A stretch of 64,000 bases of DNA from assembly GCF_002556545.1 (NCBI RefSeq), contig NZ_CP022685.1, forward strand, positions 3,348,001 through 3,412,000, given 5' to 3'. Below, piece by piece: positions 1-8,647 of this stretch. How positions within the stretch are numbered: position 1 is the first letter of the stretch; every line of letters begins with the position of its first letter. The position numbers and the translations under genes are program-made. The notes under the pieces are model-generated. The model was not told the origin of the DNA and did no database searches. It was given only the letters and a program-made list of their open reading frames with translations. The stretch comes from Streptomyces formicae (GTDB lineage Bacteria > Actinomycetota > Actinomycetes > Streptomycetales > Streptomycetaceae).

Positions 1-97
1 AGCGGCGGCGCAGCAGGCGCAGCGCGACGGCGCCGAGCAGTCCGGCGCCGACCGCACCGAGGAAGGCGAACAGGGCGATGAGGAGTATGTCGCGCAC
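1..97 (-). CDS. Sensor histidine kinase, N-terminal fragment (partial)
   Basis: Only the first 32 codons lie in the window; the gene runs off the left edge. A GTG at 97 opens a frame that reads a hydrophobic stretch of about 20 residues followed by an Arg-rich stop-transfer segment, as expected for the first membrane helix of a kinase. It starts 4 bp after the stop of the response regulator gene on the same strand, the usual regulator-kinase operon arrangement. The kinase identity is inferred from that context, because no catalytic domain is visible. Confidence 0.6.
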   Translation of the reverse strand, partial: MRDILLIALFAFLGAVGAGLLGAVALRLLRRR

Positions 98-101
98 GGC
101 C

Positions 102-938
102 TCAGCCGTCCTTACGGGCGGCGGCCCGGTCGCCCGTATCGGCAACGGCCCGGTCGGCGCCGGGTGCGGGTGCGGGCGGGCCCACCGGATCGGAGCCGGC
201 CGGATCGAAGCGGTAGCCCACGCCCCAGACCGTCTGGATCAACTGTGGGCGGGCCGGATCCTTTTCGATCTTGCCGCGCAGGCGGCGCACGTGGACCGTG
301 ACGGTCGACAGGTCGCCGAAGTCCCAGCCCCAGACCTCGCGCATCAGGTCCTCGCGGCCGTACGCGTGACCGGGGTGGGCCAGGAAGAAGGCGAGCAGGT
401 CGAACTCGCGGAGGGTGAGGGCGAGTTCGGCGCCGTCCTTGGTGGCGCGGCGGGACGCGGGGTCCGCGGTCAGACCGGCCGCGGCGAGGGGGCGTCCCTG
501 CGCGCCGCCGGGCCGGGTGCGGCGCAGCACGGAACCGACCCGCAGGATCAGCTCCCTGGGGCTGAAGGGTTTGGTGACGTAGTCGTCCGCGCCCACTTCG
601 AGCCCGAGGATGCGGTCGTCCTCGTCGCCGCGCGCGGTGAGCATGATGACGGGTACGGGGCCGCGCTCGCGCAGCCGCGCGCACACCTCGAGACCGTCGA
701 TGCCGGGCAGCATGAGATCGAGGACGACCAGGTCGGGCCGGTGCGCGGCGGCCCGTGCGAGCGCGGCGGGCCCGTCCGCCGCGCGGTCCACCACATACCC
801 GGCCCGTTCGAGGTACCCGGCGACGACCTCGGCGACGGTCGGGTCGTCGTCGACGACGAGGATCCGGTCGGCTCCGGCGGGCGGGGCCGCGACGGACGCC
901 TTCTCCGCTCCCGTCGCCTCCTGCGGCTTGTGCTCCAT
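102..938 (-). CDS. OmpR/PhoB-family DNA-binding response regulator
   Basis: Transcription factor of a two-component system, 278 aa. An N-terminal receiver domain (about residues 25-140) carries the acidic cluster at D30-D32, the phospho-acceptor D74 in VLDLMLPG, T101 and K123 in VTKPF. A C-terminal winged helix (about 165-255) has the typical LTLREFDLL and TVTVHVRRLRGKIE segments and ends in WGVGYRF. The start ATG at 938 has a GAGG ribosome site 8 bp upstream; longer readings only extend into non-homologous sequence. A Pro/Ala-rich tail of about 25 residues follows the DNA-binding domain. The partner kinase lies immediately downstream. The signal is unknown. Confidence 0.93.
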   Translation of the reverse strand: MEHKPQEATGAEKASVAAPPAGADRILVVDDDPTVAEVVAGYLERAGYVVDRAADGPAALARAAAHRPDLVVLDLMLPGIDGLEVCARLRERGPVPVIMLTARGDEDDRILGLEVGADDYVTKPFSPRELILRVGSVLRRTRPGGAQGRPLAAAGLTADPASRRATKDGAELALTLREFDLLAFFLAHPGHAYGREDLMREVWGWDFGDLSTVTVHVRRLRGKIEKDPARPQLIQTVWGVGYRFDPAGSDPVGPPAPAPGADRAVADTGDRAAARKDG

Positions 939-1048
939 GACGCCAGCCTCGCACCGTGGCGCGCTCGGCGCCGCACCCGAAGGGCGCACCCGCCCCGACG
1001 TCCGTGTTTCGTAAGGACCTGAAGTCCGATATGCACCTTTCGCGCTCG

Positions 1049-1054
1049 TAGGGT
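1049..1054 (+). promoter_or_regulatory. -10 element for a probable leaderless transcript
   Basis: TAGGGT fits the Streptomyces vegetative -10 consensus TAGRRT. It sits 7 bp before the GTG at 1062, so transcription would begin at the start codon. There is no purine-rich ribosome site before that GTG. No clear -35 element is visible. The spacing is the same as at 5041-5046. Confidence 0.45.
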
Positions 1055-1061
1055 GAAAGCC

Positions 1062-1838
1062 GTGACGACCCCTCCACCGGATCCCACGGACCCCACTCCC
1101 CCTAGCCCGCCGCACACCGCACGACCGGAAGTCGACGTGGTCCTCCCCTGCCTCGACGAGGCCGACGCCCTGCCCTGGGTGCTCGACCACGTGCCGCGGG
1201 GGTGGCGCGCCATCGTCGTGGACAACGGGTCCACGGACGGTTCCGCCGACGTCGCCCGCGCGCTCGGCGCGACCGTCGTCCGGGAGGAGCGCCGCGGCTT
1301 CGGCGCCGCCTGCCACGCGGGGCTCCTCGCCGCCACCGCCGACATCGTCTGCTTCTGCGACTGCGACGCCTCGCTCGATCCGTCCCTGCTCCTGCCCTTC
1401 GTACGAGAAGTGCGGGAGGGCGGCGCCGACCTGGTGCTCGGACGGCGCAGGCCACAGGGCCGGGGCGCCTGGCCAGCGCACGCGCGGGCCGGGAACCTCG
1501 CCCTCGCCCGCATGCTGCGCCGCCGCACCGGCCTGCGCCTGCACGACCTCGGCCCCCTGCGCGCCGCACGCCGCGCGCCGCTCATCGGCCTCGGCCTCAC
1601 CGACCGTCGCAGCGGCTACCCCCTGCAAATGGTGGTCCGCGCCGCCGACGCGGGCTGGCGGGTCACCGAGCACGACGTGCCCTACCTCCCGCGCACCGGC
1701 GCGTCCAAGGTGACCGGCACCTGGCGCGGCACCTGGCAGGCGGTGCGCGACATGAGCCACGTCCTGGCCGAGCCGCCCGCGCACGACGGTCCCCGCGCCC
1801 GCCCCCTCACCGCTCCCCCAGGAGGAAACACCCCGTGA
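1062..1838 (+). CDS. Family 2 glycosyltransferase (DPM1/polyprenyl-phosphate type)
   Basis: Predicted to move a sugar from a nucleotide donor to a polyprenyl phosphate or similar acceptor at the inner face of the membrane; 258 aa. The GT-A fold is recognisable from VVLPCLDEADALPWVL, the IVVDNGSTDGS motif, and the metal-binding CDCDASLDP near residue 105. No C-terminal membrane helices are present, so it is a soluble, DPM1-like enzyme. GTG at 1062 is chosen because a -10 hexamer lies 7 bp upstream; an in-frame GTG at 1053 is the alternative. Its stop overlaps the next gene by 4 bp, making it the first gene of a three-gene operon. Confidence 0.85.
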   Translation: MTTPPPDPTDPTPPSPPHTARPEVDVVLPCLDEADALPWVLDHVPRGWRAIVVDNGSTDGSADVARALGATVVREERRGFGAACHAGLLAATADIVCFCDCDASLDPSLLLPFVREVREGGADLVLGRRRPQGRGAWPAHARAGNLALARMLRRRTGLRLHDLGPLRAARRAPLIGLGLTDRRSGYPLQMVVRAADAGWRVTEHDVPYLPRTGASKVTGTWRGTWQAVRDMSHVLAEPPAHDGPRARPLTAPPGGNTP

Positions 1839-2473
1839 CCACGCTCCTCGTCATCGCCAAGGAACCGCTGCCGGGGCGGGTGAAGACGCGGCTCACCCCG
1901 CCCTTCACGCCCGTCGAGGCCGCGCGGCTCGCCGAGGCCGCGCTCGTCGACACGCTGCGCGCGGTGGCGGCGACTGCGGTACGGCGCCGCGTGCTGGTCG
2001 TCGACGGCACGCCGGGGCCCTGGCTGCCGACCGGCTTCGACGTCGTACCGCAGGTCGCGGGCGGCCTGGACGAACGTCTCGCCGCGGCCTTCGCGGCCTG
2101 TACGGGGCCCGCCCTGCTCATCGGCATGGACACCCCACAGGTGACGCCGGAACTGCTCGGCGCATGCCTCGCGGACCTCGGCGACGGCTACGACAGCTAC
2201 GACGCGTGTTTCGGGCCCGCCGAAGACGGCGGCTTCTGGGCGCTCGGCCTCGCGAGCCCCGACCCCGAACTGCTGCGCGGCGTACCGATGTCGACGCCCA
2301 CGACGGGCGCCGTGCAGCGCGCCCGTCTCGTCGACGCGGGACTGCGCGTCCGCGATCTGCCGCGCCTGCGGGACGTGGACACCGCCGCCGACGCCGCGTC
2401 GGTCGCCGCGTCGGCGCCGCACGGCAGGTTCGCGGCGGAGCTCGCCCGACTCGGGGCGGTCACCGGCCGATGA
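1835..2473 (+). CDS. DUF2064 / TIGR04282-like GT-A nucleotidyl or glycosyl transferase
   Basis: A 212-aa protein with the nucleotide-diphosphosugar transferase fold of the DUF2064 (TIGR04282) family, related to CofC. Visible marks are the N-terminal VIAKEPLPGRVKTRL, then LLIGMDTPQV and GPAEDGGFWALGL. Families of this type often sit beside GT2 enzymes and methyltransferases in cofactor or arsenosugar-like pathways, but the substrate here cannot be read from sequence. GTG at 1835 has a strong GGAGG site at 1821-1825. It overlaps the upstream GT2 stop (GTGA) and the downstream methyltransferase start (ATGA), so the three proteins are translationally coupled. Confidence 0.85.
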   Translation: MTTLLVIAKEPLPGRVKTRLTPPFTPVEAARLAEAALVDTLRAVAATAVRRRVLVVDGTPGPWLPTGFDVVPQVAGGLDERLAAAFAACTGPALLIGMDTPQVTPELLGACLADLGDGYDSYDACFGPAEDGGFWALGLASPDPELLRGVPMSTPTTGAVQRARLVDAGLRVRDLPRLRDVDTAADAASVAASAPHGRFAAELARLGAVTGR

Positions 2474-3351
2474 GCACCGCACACCGCGCCGTACCCCGTA
2501 CCGCGCCAGCCCGCACCGCTCCCGCGGTGACCGGCCCGACGCCGCCCTCCTGGTGCGCCGACCCCTACGCCGACGCCCTGCGCACGGGCCGGGGGCCGCT
2601 CTTCCTGCGGCGCGCCGACGGCTGGCTGCTCCCGCTCGACGTGGAGCGCTGGTGCGCGCGGGCAGACGAGACCGACCTGGGCGTGGTGGAGCACTGCGAG
2701 GGTGCCGTGCTCGACATCGGGTGCGGTCCCGGGCGGCTCGTCGCCGCCCTCTGCGCGCGCGGCGGGCGCGCCCTGGGCATCGACGTCAGCGAGGCCGCCG
2801 TCGCGCACACGGTGGGGCTCGGCGGCCAGGCGCTGCACCGGTCCGTCTTCGAGCCGCTGCCCGGCGAGGGCCGCTGGGGCACCGCCCTGCTGATGGACGG
2901 CAATCTCGGCATCGGCGGCGACCCGTACACCCTCCTGGAGAGGGTCGCCCAACTACTCGTCCCCGGCGGCCTGTTGCTGGCCGAGACCGCGCCGGTGGAC
3001 ATCGACGAACGCGTCCAGGTGCACCTCGTGCACGCCGCCGACAACGGCAGCGGCAGGGCGGGGGAGAGCGACAGCGGGGCCGACGAAGGCCCCTTCCCCT
3101 GGGCCCGTCTCGGCACCCCCGCCCTGCTCCGGCACGCCGCGCGCGCCGGCTGGCGTGCCGCAGGTCAGTGGACGGCGGGCGGCCGTTCCTTCGTCGCGCT
3201 GCGCAGCCGCGACCACGGCCGGGACCACGATCGGGACCACGGCTTGGACCGCACCACGAGGAGCAGCGCGGAGCCGCCGAACAGCACGGCCGTGATCAGC
3301 AGCCAGCGCGCCGCGAACCCGTCCCCCGAGAGCCCGGTGGCGGACGCGTAG
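2470..3351 (+). CDS. Class I SAM-dependent methyltransferase
   Basis: Last gene of the GT2-DUF2064 operon, 293 aa. The SAM-binding motif I is VLDIGCGPGRLVAAL (about residues 80-94), followed by ALGIDVSEAAV. A later GGLLLAETAPVDI matches post-motif strands of the Rossmann methyltransferase fold. The substrate is unknown; from its operon it probably acts on the same glycosylated product. The last 55 or so residues are low-complexity (RDHGRDHDRDHG) and are read across the 3' end of the convergent membrane-protein gene. That tail is unlikely to belong to the catalytic fold. Confidence 0.85.
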   Translation: MSTAHRAVPRTAPARTAPAVTGPTPPSWCADPYADALRTGRGPLFLRRADGWLLPLDVERWCARADETDLGVVEHCEGAVLDIGCGPGRLVAALCARGGRALGIDVSEAAVAHTVGLGGQALHRSVFEPLPGEGRWGTALLMDGNLGIGGDPYTLLERVAQLLVPGGLLLAETAPVDIDERVQVHLVHAADNGSGRAGESDSGADEGPFPWARLGTPALLRHAARAGWRAAGQWTAGGRSFVALRSRDHGRDHDRDHGLDRTTRSSAEPPNSTAVISSQRAANPSPESPVADA

Positions 3352-3671
3352 CGCCCGGAGACCTGCCCGCTGATCAGCGGGAACCACACGAGCAGGAGCA
3401 GGCAGGAGAGCGCGGCGGGCACACGGACGTACATGACCAGGTCCCTGCGCCGCCCCGCCGCCCGTACGACCACGCGATCGAGCCCCGCGTACAGCGGCAG
3501 CAGCACCAGGTCGTGCACCAGCGCCGCCCCCACGAACCACAGGGCCACCCCGAACCAGTCCCCCGCGAGCAGCCGCACCCCCGCGTATCCGGCGAGCGCG
3601 AACGTGCAGGCGAGCAGGAGGAGTTGGAGGGGGCTTCCCCCTGCGGGGCGAAGGCGGGAGCGAGGGGCCAT
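3165..3671 (-). CDS. Small integral membrane protein
   Basis: 168 aa with four probable transmembrane helices (about 15-35, 40-60, 85-105, 125-145) and a basic C-terminus containing SRSWSRPWSR. No known catalytic motif is visible. The ATG at 3671 shares one base with the stop of the upstream molybdopterin oxidoreductase gene, so the two are co-translated and this may be a membrane partner of that enzyme. Its 3' end overlaps the convergent methyltransferase by 187 bp, and the basic tail coincides with the overlap. Confidence 0.75.
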   Translation of the reverse strand: MAPRSRLRPAGGSPLQLLLLACTFALAGYAGVRLLAGDWFGVALWFVGAALVHDLVLLPLYAGLDRVVVRAAGRRRDLVMYVRVPAALSCLLLLVWFPLISGQVSGRYASATGLSGDGFAARWLLITAVLFGGSALLLVVRSKPWSRSWSRPWSRLRSATKERPPAVH

Positions 3672-4939
3672 CACAGTTCTCCGAAGGTCATCCGGGCCAC
3701 CCACTTGGTGTTGAGCACGCCGGGTGCGGCGGGCACGATGATCCGCGCCGGGTAGCCGTGGTCGGGGGTCAGGTCCGCGCCGTTGACGCGCAGGGCGAGC
3801 AGGGAGCGCGCGTCGCCGACCTGGTTGGCGCGCAGGGCGGCCCTGCGGAACGCGCCGTGCCGTTGGAGCGACTCCACCAGGACGTCCGTCGGGGCGTCGT
3901 GTCCGACGAGCGCCGCGAGGTCCCGGAGGCGCACGCCGCGCCACTCCTGGTCGGACGTCGACCAGCCCTCCACGCAGGCGATGGGCAACGAGGCGCTGTG
4001 GAAGGGGAGTTCGTTCAGGTCGGCGCGGCTGAGCCGGACGGTTCCCGCGCGGCCGACGACGACCAGGCGCCAGGCGTCGTCGCGCGTCTCGCGCTCCGTG
4101 ATCCCGGCGTACGCGGCCGTCTTGTTGATCTGGAAGCCGCCGGGCCCGTCGCCCGGTTCGGGCCCGCCGTGCGGGGCGAGCACGGCCGTCCGCCGCAGCG
4201 GCCCGTCGAACCCGCGCCCGAACGTCGTACCGAACAGGAGCAGCGAGCCGCCGCCGACCAGACCGAGGGCGCCGCGCCGGGACACGGTGGGCGCGGCGGG
4301 CCGCGGCGAGACCAGCCCCTCCCCTCCGTCCGCCCCCTGCGACTCACCAGAACCACACGTCTCACCCCTCCCCCGCATCTCCCGAAGATTGCGCAGCGCC
4401 ACGGGCACCCGCAGCACCGCGTGCGTCACGAACGCGGCGAAGAACACCCAGGCCCCGTAGAAGTGCAGCGGATAGAACGAGCCGGGGAAGAGGTAGTCGA
4501 GCTGCACGTTGAGCACGCCCGTCACGAACTCGAAGAGCGCGCCGCCGACCAGCAGGAGCAGCGAGATCCGCTCCAGCGCGTGGGCGAGGGACCGGGCGGG
4601 CGGCAGCGCGAACAGCTTCGGCACGACCGACCACAGCTTCGCGAGGAGTACGGGGATCAGGGTGATGCCCAGCGTCACGTGGACGCCCTGGGTGAGCCGG
4701 TAGAGCCACGGGGGATCGGTCGGCCAGGAGAACAGGTAGAAGCCGAGCAGCCCCTTGTCCGGGGTCTTGTCGTTCACCGCGGCGAGGTTCGGGTTGTACG
4801 CGGCGTACGACAGCAGGCCCGTCACGAACAGCACGGTGATCCCGACCAGCAGGACGATGCCGAGCACGGACGTGAACCAGGGGCCGCGCACGGGGCTGCG
4901 CCAGAAGCCGGGCGATGAGGGGAGCCGTGGGTCGCTCAT
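3671..4939 (-). CDS. Membrane-anchored molybdopterin-dependent oxidoreductase (sulfite oxidase fold)
   Basis: 422 aa. The N-terminal half (about 1-200) has four to five helices resembling a cytochrome-b561/DUF4405-type anchor with His residues in LTQGVHVTLG and FYPLHFYGAW, possible heme ligands. An internal SRRGALGLVGGG stretch resembles a twin-arginine segment before the C-terminal oxidoreductase domain. That domain carries the invariant Cys in LPIACVEGWSTSDQEWRGV that ligates molybdenum. It ends in the typical HGYPARIIVPAAPGVLNTKW. The electron donor and acceptor are unknown. ATG at 4939 was chosen as the start; further upstream the frame loses protein-like character. It is operonic with the 168-aa membrane protein downstream. 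Confidence 0.87.
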   Translation of the reverse strand: MSDPRLPSSPGFWRSPVRGPWFTSVLGIVLLVGITVLFVTGLLSYAAYNPNLAAVNDKTPDKGLLGFYLFSWPTDPPWLYRLTQGVHVTLGITLIPVLLAKLWSVVPKLFALPPARSLAHALERISLLLLVGGALFEFVTGVLNVQLDYLFPGSFYPLHFYGAWVFFAAFVTHAVLRVPVALRNLREMRGRGETCGSGESQGADGGEGLVSPRPAAPTVSRRGALGLVGGGSLLLFGTTFGRGFDGPLRRTAVLAPHGGPEPGDGPGGFQINKTAAYAGITERETRDDAWRLVVVGRAGTVRLSRADLNELPFHSASLPIACVEGWSTSDQEWRGVRLRDLAALVGHDAPTDVLVESLQRHGAFRRAALRANQVGDARSLLALRVNGADLTPDHGYPARIIVPAAPGVLNTKWVARMTFGEL

Positions 4940-5040
4940 GCCCTGAAGGTAGGCCGGGACCGTCCCGAAACGGGGGTTACGACTCATGACGAAACGCTGA
5001 CGTCCGGGCGGTGATCGACCTCGTACGCCCTCTTCACGCC

Positions 5041-5046
5041 TAGCGT
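5041..5046 (+). promoter_or_regulatory. -10 element for a probable leaderless transcript
   Basis: TAGCGT lies 7 bp before the GTG at 5054, with no ribosome site in between. This is the same geometry as the TAGGGT element at 1049-1054. It drives the divergent membrane-protein gene. No confident -35 hexamer is visible. Confidence 0.4.
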
Positions 5047-5053
5047 TCCCGAT

Positions 5054-6481
5054 GTGAACCGCGATCTCCCGCGCGACCCGCGCGACCTGCGAGACCTGCG
5101 CGACGTGGGCGCCGCCTGCGCCGCCGCCCTGCTCGTCGTGACGGCCGTGCTCGTCGGCACCGCCATCGAGCGCTCGGACGGCACCCTGCACGTCAACTGG
5201 CCTCCGCTGTACGCCCGCTGGGACCCGCACATCGGCCCCGGCACCCCGGCGGCGCTCGCCGTCGCGGTGGCCGTCGTCGCCTACGGGCCCCGCATCGCCG
5301 CCCGGCTGCCGTGGCGCGCGCTGCTCGGCGCGGCCTGGGGCACCGCGACGGCGTGGACGTTCTCGCTGGCGCTGATCGACGGCTGGCAGCGGGGCGTCGC
5401 GGACCGACTGACCACGAAGTACGAGTATCTCCAGGTCATCGACCGTTTCCAGGACATCCCCGGCACCCTGCGGACCTTCACACGGCACATCCTGATCGAC
5501 TCCCCCGACCCCTGGCCCGCACACACCGCGGGCCACCCGCCCGCCGCGCCCCTCACCTTCGTGCTGCTCGACCGGATCGGCCTCGGGGGCGGCGCCTGGG
5601 CCGGGGTCTGGTGCGTCACCGTCGGCGCCACGGCCTGCCTAGGCGTCCTGGTGACGGTGCGGGCGCTGGCCGGTGAGGAGCTCGCCAGGCGGGCCGCGCC
5701 CTTCCTGGTCCTCGCGCCCGCGGCGGTGTGGATGGGCACGTCGGCCGACGGGTACTTCGCGGCGGTCGCCGCCTGGGCCGTCGCGCTGCTCGCGCTCGCG
5801 GTGACGGGCCACAGGCCATGGACCGCCGCGCTCGGCTCGGGGCTGCTCTTCGGGCTCACCTGCTACCTGTCGTACGGGCTCACGCTGTTCGCGCTCCTCG
5901 CGGCGGCGGTGGTGATCTTGGGAACCGCACGGGTCCGGACCGAACAGCCCCGGACCGAACAGCCCCGCCCCGAAGAGTCCTGGACCCGCACCCTCCGCGC
6001 CCTCCGCACCCGAGCCCTGCTCCCCGCCCTCCCCTTCCTCCTCGCCGGGCTCGCCGTCGTCCCGCTCCTGTTCACCCTCGCGGGCTTCGACTGGTGGGAG
6101 GCGTACCACCTGCTCGTCGAGCGCTACTACCAAGGCGCGGGCGGCATCCGGCCGTACGGCTACTGGGTCTGGGCCAACCTCGCGTGCACCGTGCTCGTGG
6201 TGGGCCTGGCGACGGCGGCGGGCCTGCGCCGCGCGGCGAGCGCCGTGGGCTCCCCCGCCACGGGCCGGTCACGGCTCGCGCTGCTCGTGCTCGCCGCGCT
6301 GCTCATGCTGCTCGCCGCCGACCTGTCCGGGATGAGCAAGGCGGAGACGGAACGCATCTGGCTGCCGTTCGCGCTGTGGCTCCTGCCTGCCTGCGCGTTC
6401 CTCGACCGCCCCCGGCCGTGGCTGGCCGCGCAGGCGACCGTCGCCCTGCTCCTCAACCACCTGCTGCTGACCGGCTGGTGA
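5054..6481 (+). CDS. Polytopic membrane protein, GT-C glycosyltransferase-like
   Basis: 475 aa with about 10-12 hydrophobic helices spread over the length. The short loop TAGHPPAAPLTFVLLDRIG after the second or third helix resembles the HPP loop of some family 39/87 GT-C mannosyltransferases. A hydrophilic, Arg/Glu-rich loop (about 295-320) separates the two membrane halves. No enzyme assignment is certain. It is divergent from the molybdopterin oxidoreductase and convergent with the acyl-CoA ligase gene. The N-terminus has an RDPRDLRDLRD repeat before the first helix. The GTG start is supported by the -10 element just upstream. Confidence 0.75.
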   Translation: MNRDLPRDPRDLRDLRDVGAACAAALLVVTAVLVGTAIERSDGTLHVNWPPLYARWDPHIGPGTPAALAVAVAVVAYGPRIAARLPWRALLGAAWGTATAWTFSLALIDGWQRGVADRLTTKYEYLQVIDRFQDIPGTLRTFTRHILIDSPDPWPAHTAGHPPAAPLTFVLLDRIGLGGGAWAGVWCVTVGATACLGVLVTVRALAGEELARRAAPFLVLAPAAVWMGTSADGYFAAVAAWAVALLALAVTGHRPWTAALGSGLLFGLTCYLSYGLTLFALLAAAVVILGTARVRTEQPRTEQPRPEESWTRTLRALRTRALLPALPFLLAGLAVVPLLFTLAGFDWWEAYHLLVERYYQGAGGIRPYGYWVWANLACTVLVVGLATAAGLRRAASAVGSPATGRSRLALLVLAALLMLLAADLSGMSKAETERIWLPFALWLLPACAFLDRPRPWLAAQATVALLLNHLLLTGW

Positions 6482-6593
6482 CGAGGCGGCCCCGGAACGC
6501 CGACGCGCGAACCGGGAACTTCGGGGCCCCACCCGGCCGTTGAACCGGTGAAGCCAGCGGCGCCCCTGGCCTCACCAACACGCAGGCAGGCCC

Positions 6594-8516
6594 TCACTCC
6601 CCGTAGAGCGCCTCGATCTCCCCCGCGTACGCCGCCGTCACCGCATGCCGTTTGATCTTCAGCGAGGGAGTGAGCAGCCCGTTGTCCTCGGTGAACTCGC
6701 CCTCGACGACGGCGAACTTACGGATCGACTCGGCCCTGGAGACCGCCGCGTTGGCGTGGTCCACGGCCTTCTGGACGTCGGCGAGCAGCTGCGGGTCCCG
6801 GGCGAGGTCGGCGAGCGGCGTGTCCTTGGGGCGCTTGCGCACGGCGAGCCAGTGCCCGACGGCCTCGGGGTCCAGGGTGATCAGCGCGGCGATGTAGGAG
6901 CGGTTGTCGCCGACGACGATGCACTGCCCGACGGGCGCGCGGCTGCGCAACCGGTCCTCCAGGACGGCGGGCGACACGTTCTTGCCGCCGGAGGTGACGA
7001 GGATGTCCTTCTTGCGCCCGGTGATGGTGAGGTAGCCGTCGTCGTCGAGTGCGCCGAGGTCCCCGGTGGCGAACCAGTCGTTGGTCAGTACGGCGTCGGT
7101 CGCGGCCGGGTTGTTCCAGTACGAGCCGAAGACGATGCCGCCCTTGATCAGCACCTCCCCGTCGTCCGCGATGCGCACGGCCGTGCCGGGGACGGGCAGC
7201 CCCACTGTGCCGGGCCGGGGCGCGAGCGGCGGGATGATGGTGGCGGCCGCCGTGGTCTCGGTGAGGCCGTACCCCTCGTAGATGATGATTCCCGCGGCGT
7301 AGAAGAAGAGGTTGAGGTCGCGGTCCAGGGGCGACCCGCCGCTGATGGCGTAGCGCAGGCGCCCGCCGACCTCCTTGCGGATGCGGCGGTAGACGAGGAG
7401 TTCGTACAGGGCCCAGCCCAGGTAGAGGCCGAGCGAGGGTCCCGGACCTCCCCTGCCGAGGAACTTGGCGAGGTACGCCTCGCCGAAGCGCACCGCGACG
7501 CGCTCCGCACGGTCGAAGGAGGCGCCGCGGCCGATCTTCTCGGCGGTCGCCCGTCCGGTTTCGTGGATCTTCTCGAAGAGGTACGGGACGCCGATGACGA
7601 AGGTGGGCTTGAACGAGCGCAGTTCCGGGCGGAGTTCGTCGGGCTTGATGCTCGGGCAGTGGCCGAGCTCGATGCGGGCGAGCATGCAGGAGAGCTGGAT
7701 GGTGCGGCCCAGGATGTGGGCGAGCGGCAGGAAGAGCAGGGTGGCGGCGACCTGCCCGGTGATCTCCTTGAAGATCGGGTGCAGCAGGTCCACGGTGTTG
7801 GCGGCCTCGGCGTGCAGATTGCCGTGGGTGAGGACGCAGCCCTTGGGCCTGCCCGTGGTGCCTGAGGTGTAGCAGAGGGTGGCGATGGAGTCGGGGCCGA
7901 GCGCGGCGCGACGCTTGGTGACCTCCTCGTCGGACAAGTCGGCGCCCAGCGCCGTGAGTTCGGCCAGCGCGCCGCCGTCGATGTGCCGCACCGTCGGCGG
8001 CTCGGCGAGGTCCCGCAGGGCCTCCTGGACCGTCGCGACGTTCTCGGCCGTCTCGGTGATCAGGAGGCGGGTGCCGGAGTCCCGGACGATCCACTCGATC
8101 TGCTGGGCCGACGACGTCGCGTAGACGGGGACAGACTGGCCGCCCGCCGCCCAGATCGCGAAGTCGAGGACGGTCCACTCGTAGCGGGTACGGGACATCA
8201 GCGCGACCCGGCCGCCCGGTTCGAGCCCCGCCGCGATCAACCCCTTGGCGATGTCGGTGACTTCGCGGGCGAAGGCAGTGGCGGTGACCGGCCGCCACTG
8301 CCCGCCCTCCTTGCGGCGAAGCACCACGGCGTCGGGTGCCTCGGTGGCATTGGTGAAGGGGATGTCGGCGGTGCTGCCGGTGGCGGCGCGCGGCACGAGC
8401 GGGGCGGTGCGCACCTCGCGCACGGTGCCGTGTTCGTCCCTGACGAGCTCGGCCTCGCCGCGCCCGGCGAGGCCGCTGTGCCGTCGTGCTCTCTTCAGAT
8501 CCTTGCGTACGCCCAT
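6594..8516 (-). CDS. Long-chain fatty-acid--CoA ligase (AMP-forming), FadD15-like
   Basis: Activates fatty acids to acyl-CoA with ATP; 640 aa, the normal length for the family. The phosphate-binding loop YTSGTTGRPKG is at about 216-226, the adenine motif is YEGYGLTETT, and the hinge and ribose-binding motif is WFATGDLGALDDDGYLTITGRKKD. The C-terminal domain keeps the catalytic Lys in PSLKIKRHAV. Start ATG at 8516. The TetR gene 131 bp upstream on the same strand is likely its regulator or at least functionally linked, since such TetR/SCP2/ligase groupings are typical of lipid metabolism. Confidence 0.93.
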   Translation of the reverse strand: MGVRKDLKRARRHSGLAGRGEAELVRDEHGTVREVRTAPLVPRAATGSTADIPFTNATEAPDAVVLRRKEGGQWRPVTATAFAREVTDIAKGLIAAGLEPGGRVALMSRTRYEWTVLDFAIWAAGGQSVPVYATSSAQQIEWIVRDSGTRLLITETAENVATVQEALRDLAEPPTVRHIDGGALAELTALGADLSDEEVTKRRAALGPDSIATLCYTSGTTGRPKGCVLTHGNLHAEAANTVDLLHPIFKEITGQVAATLLFLPLAHILGRTIQLSCMLARIELGHCPSIKPDELRPELRSFKPTFVIGVPYLFEKIHETGRATAEKIGRGASFDRAERVAVRFGEAYLAKFLGRGGPGPSLGLYLGWALYELLVYRRIRKEVGGRLRYAISGGSPLDRDLNLFFYAAGIIIYEGYGLTETTAAATIIPPLAPRPGTVGLPVPGTAVRIADDGEVLIKGGIVFGSYWNNPAATDAVLTNDWFATGDLGALDDDGYLTITGRKKDILVTSGGKNVSPAVLEDRLRSRAPVGQCIVVGDNRSYIAALITLDPEAVGHWLAVRKRPKDTPLADLARDPQLLADVQKAVDHANAAVSRAESIRKFAVVEGEFTEDNGLLTPSLKIKRHAVTAAYAGEIEALYGE

Positions 8517-8647
8517 GACGGCTCCCCGGCTTCCCGTTCCCAGCTGATGTGCAGGCGATCGGCGCGCGTACTTACTCGGGGGTCAACTTACCGACACGTA
8601 AGGAAAATTCAATGGGCCGGACGGCGAAATCCGGGACGGCCGTCCCC

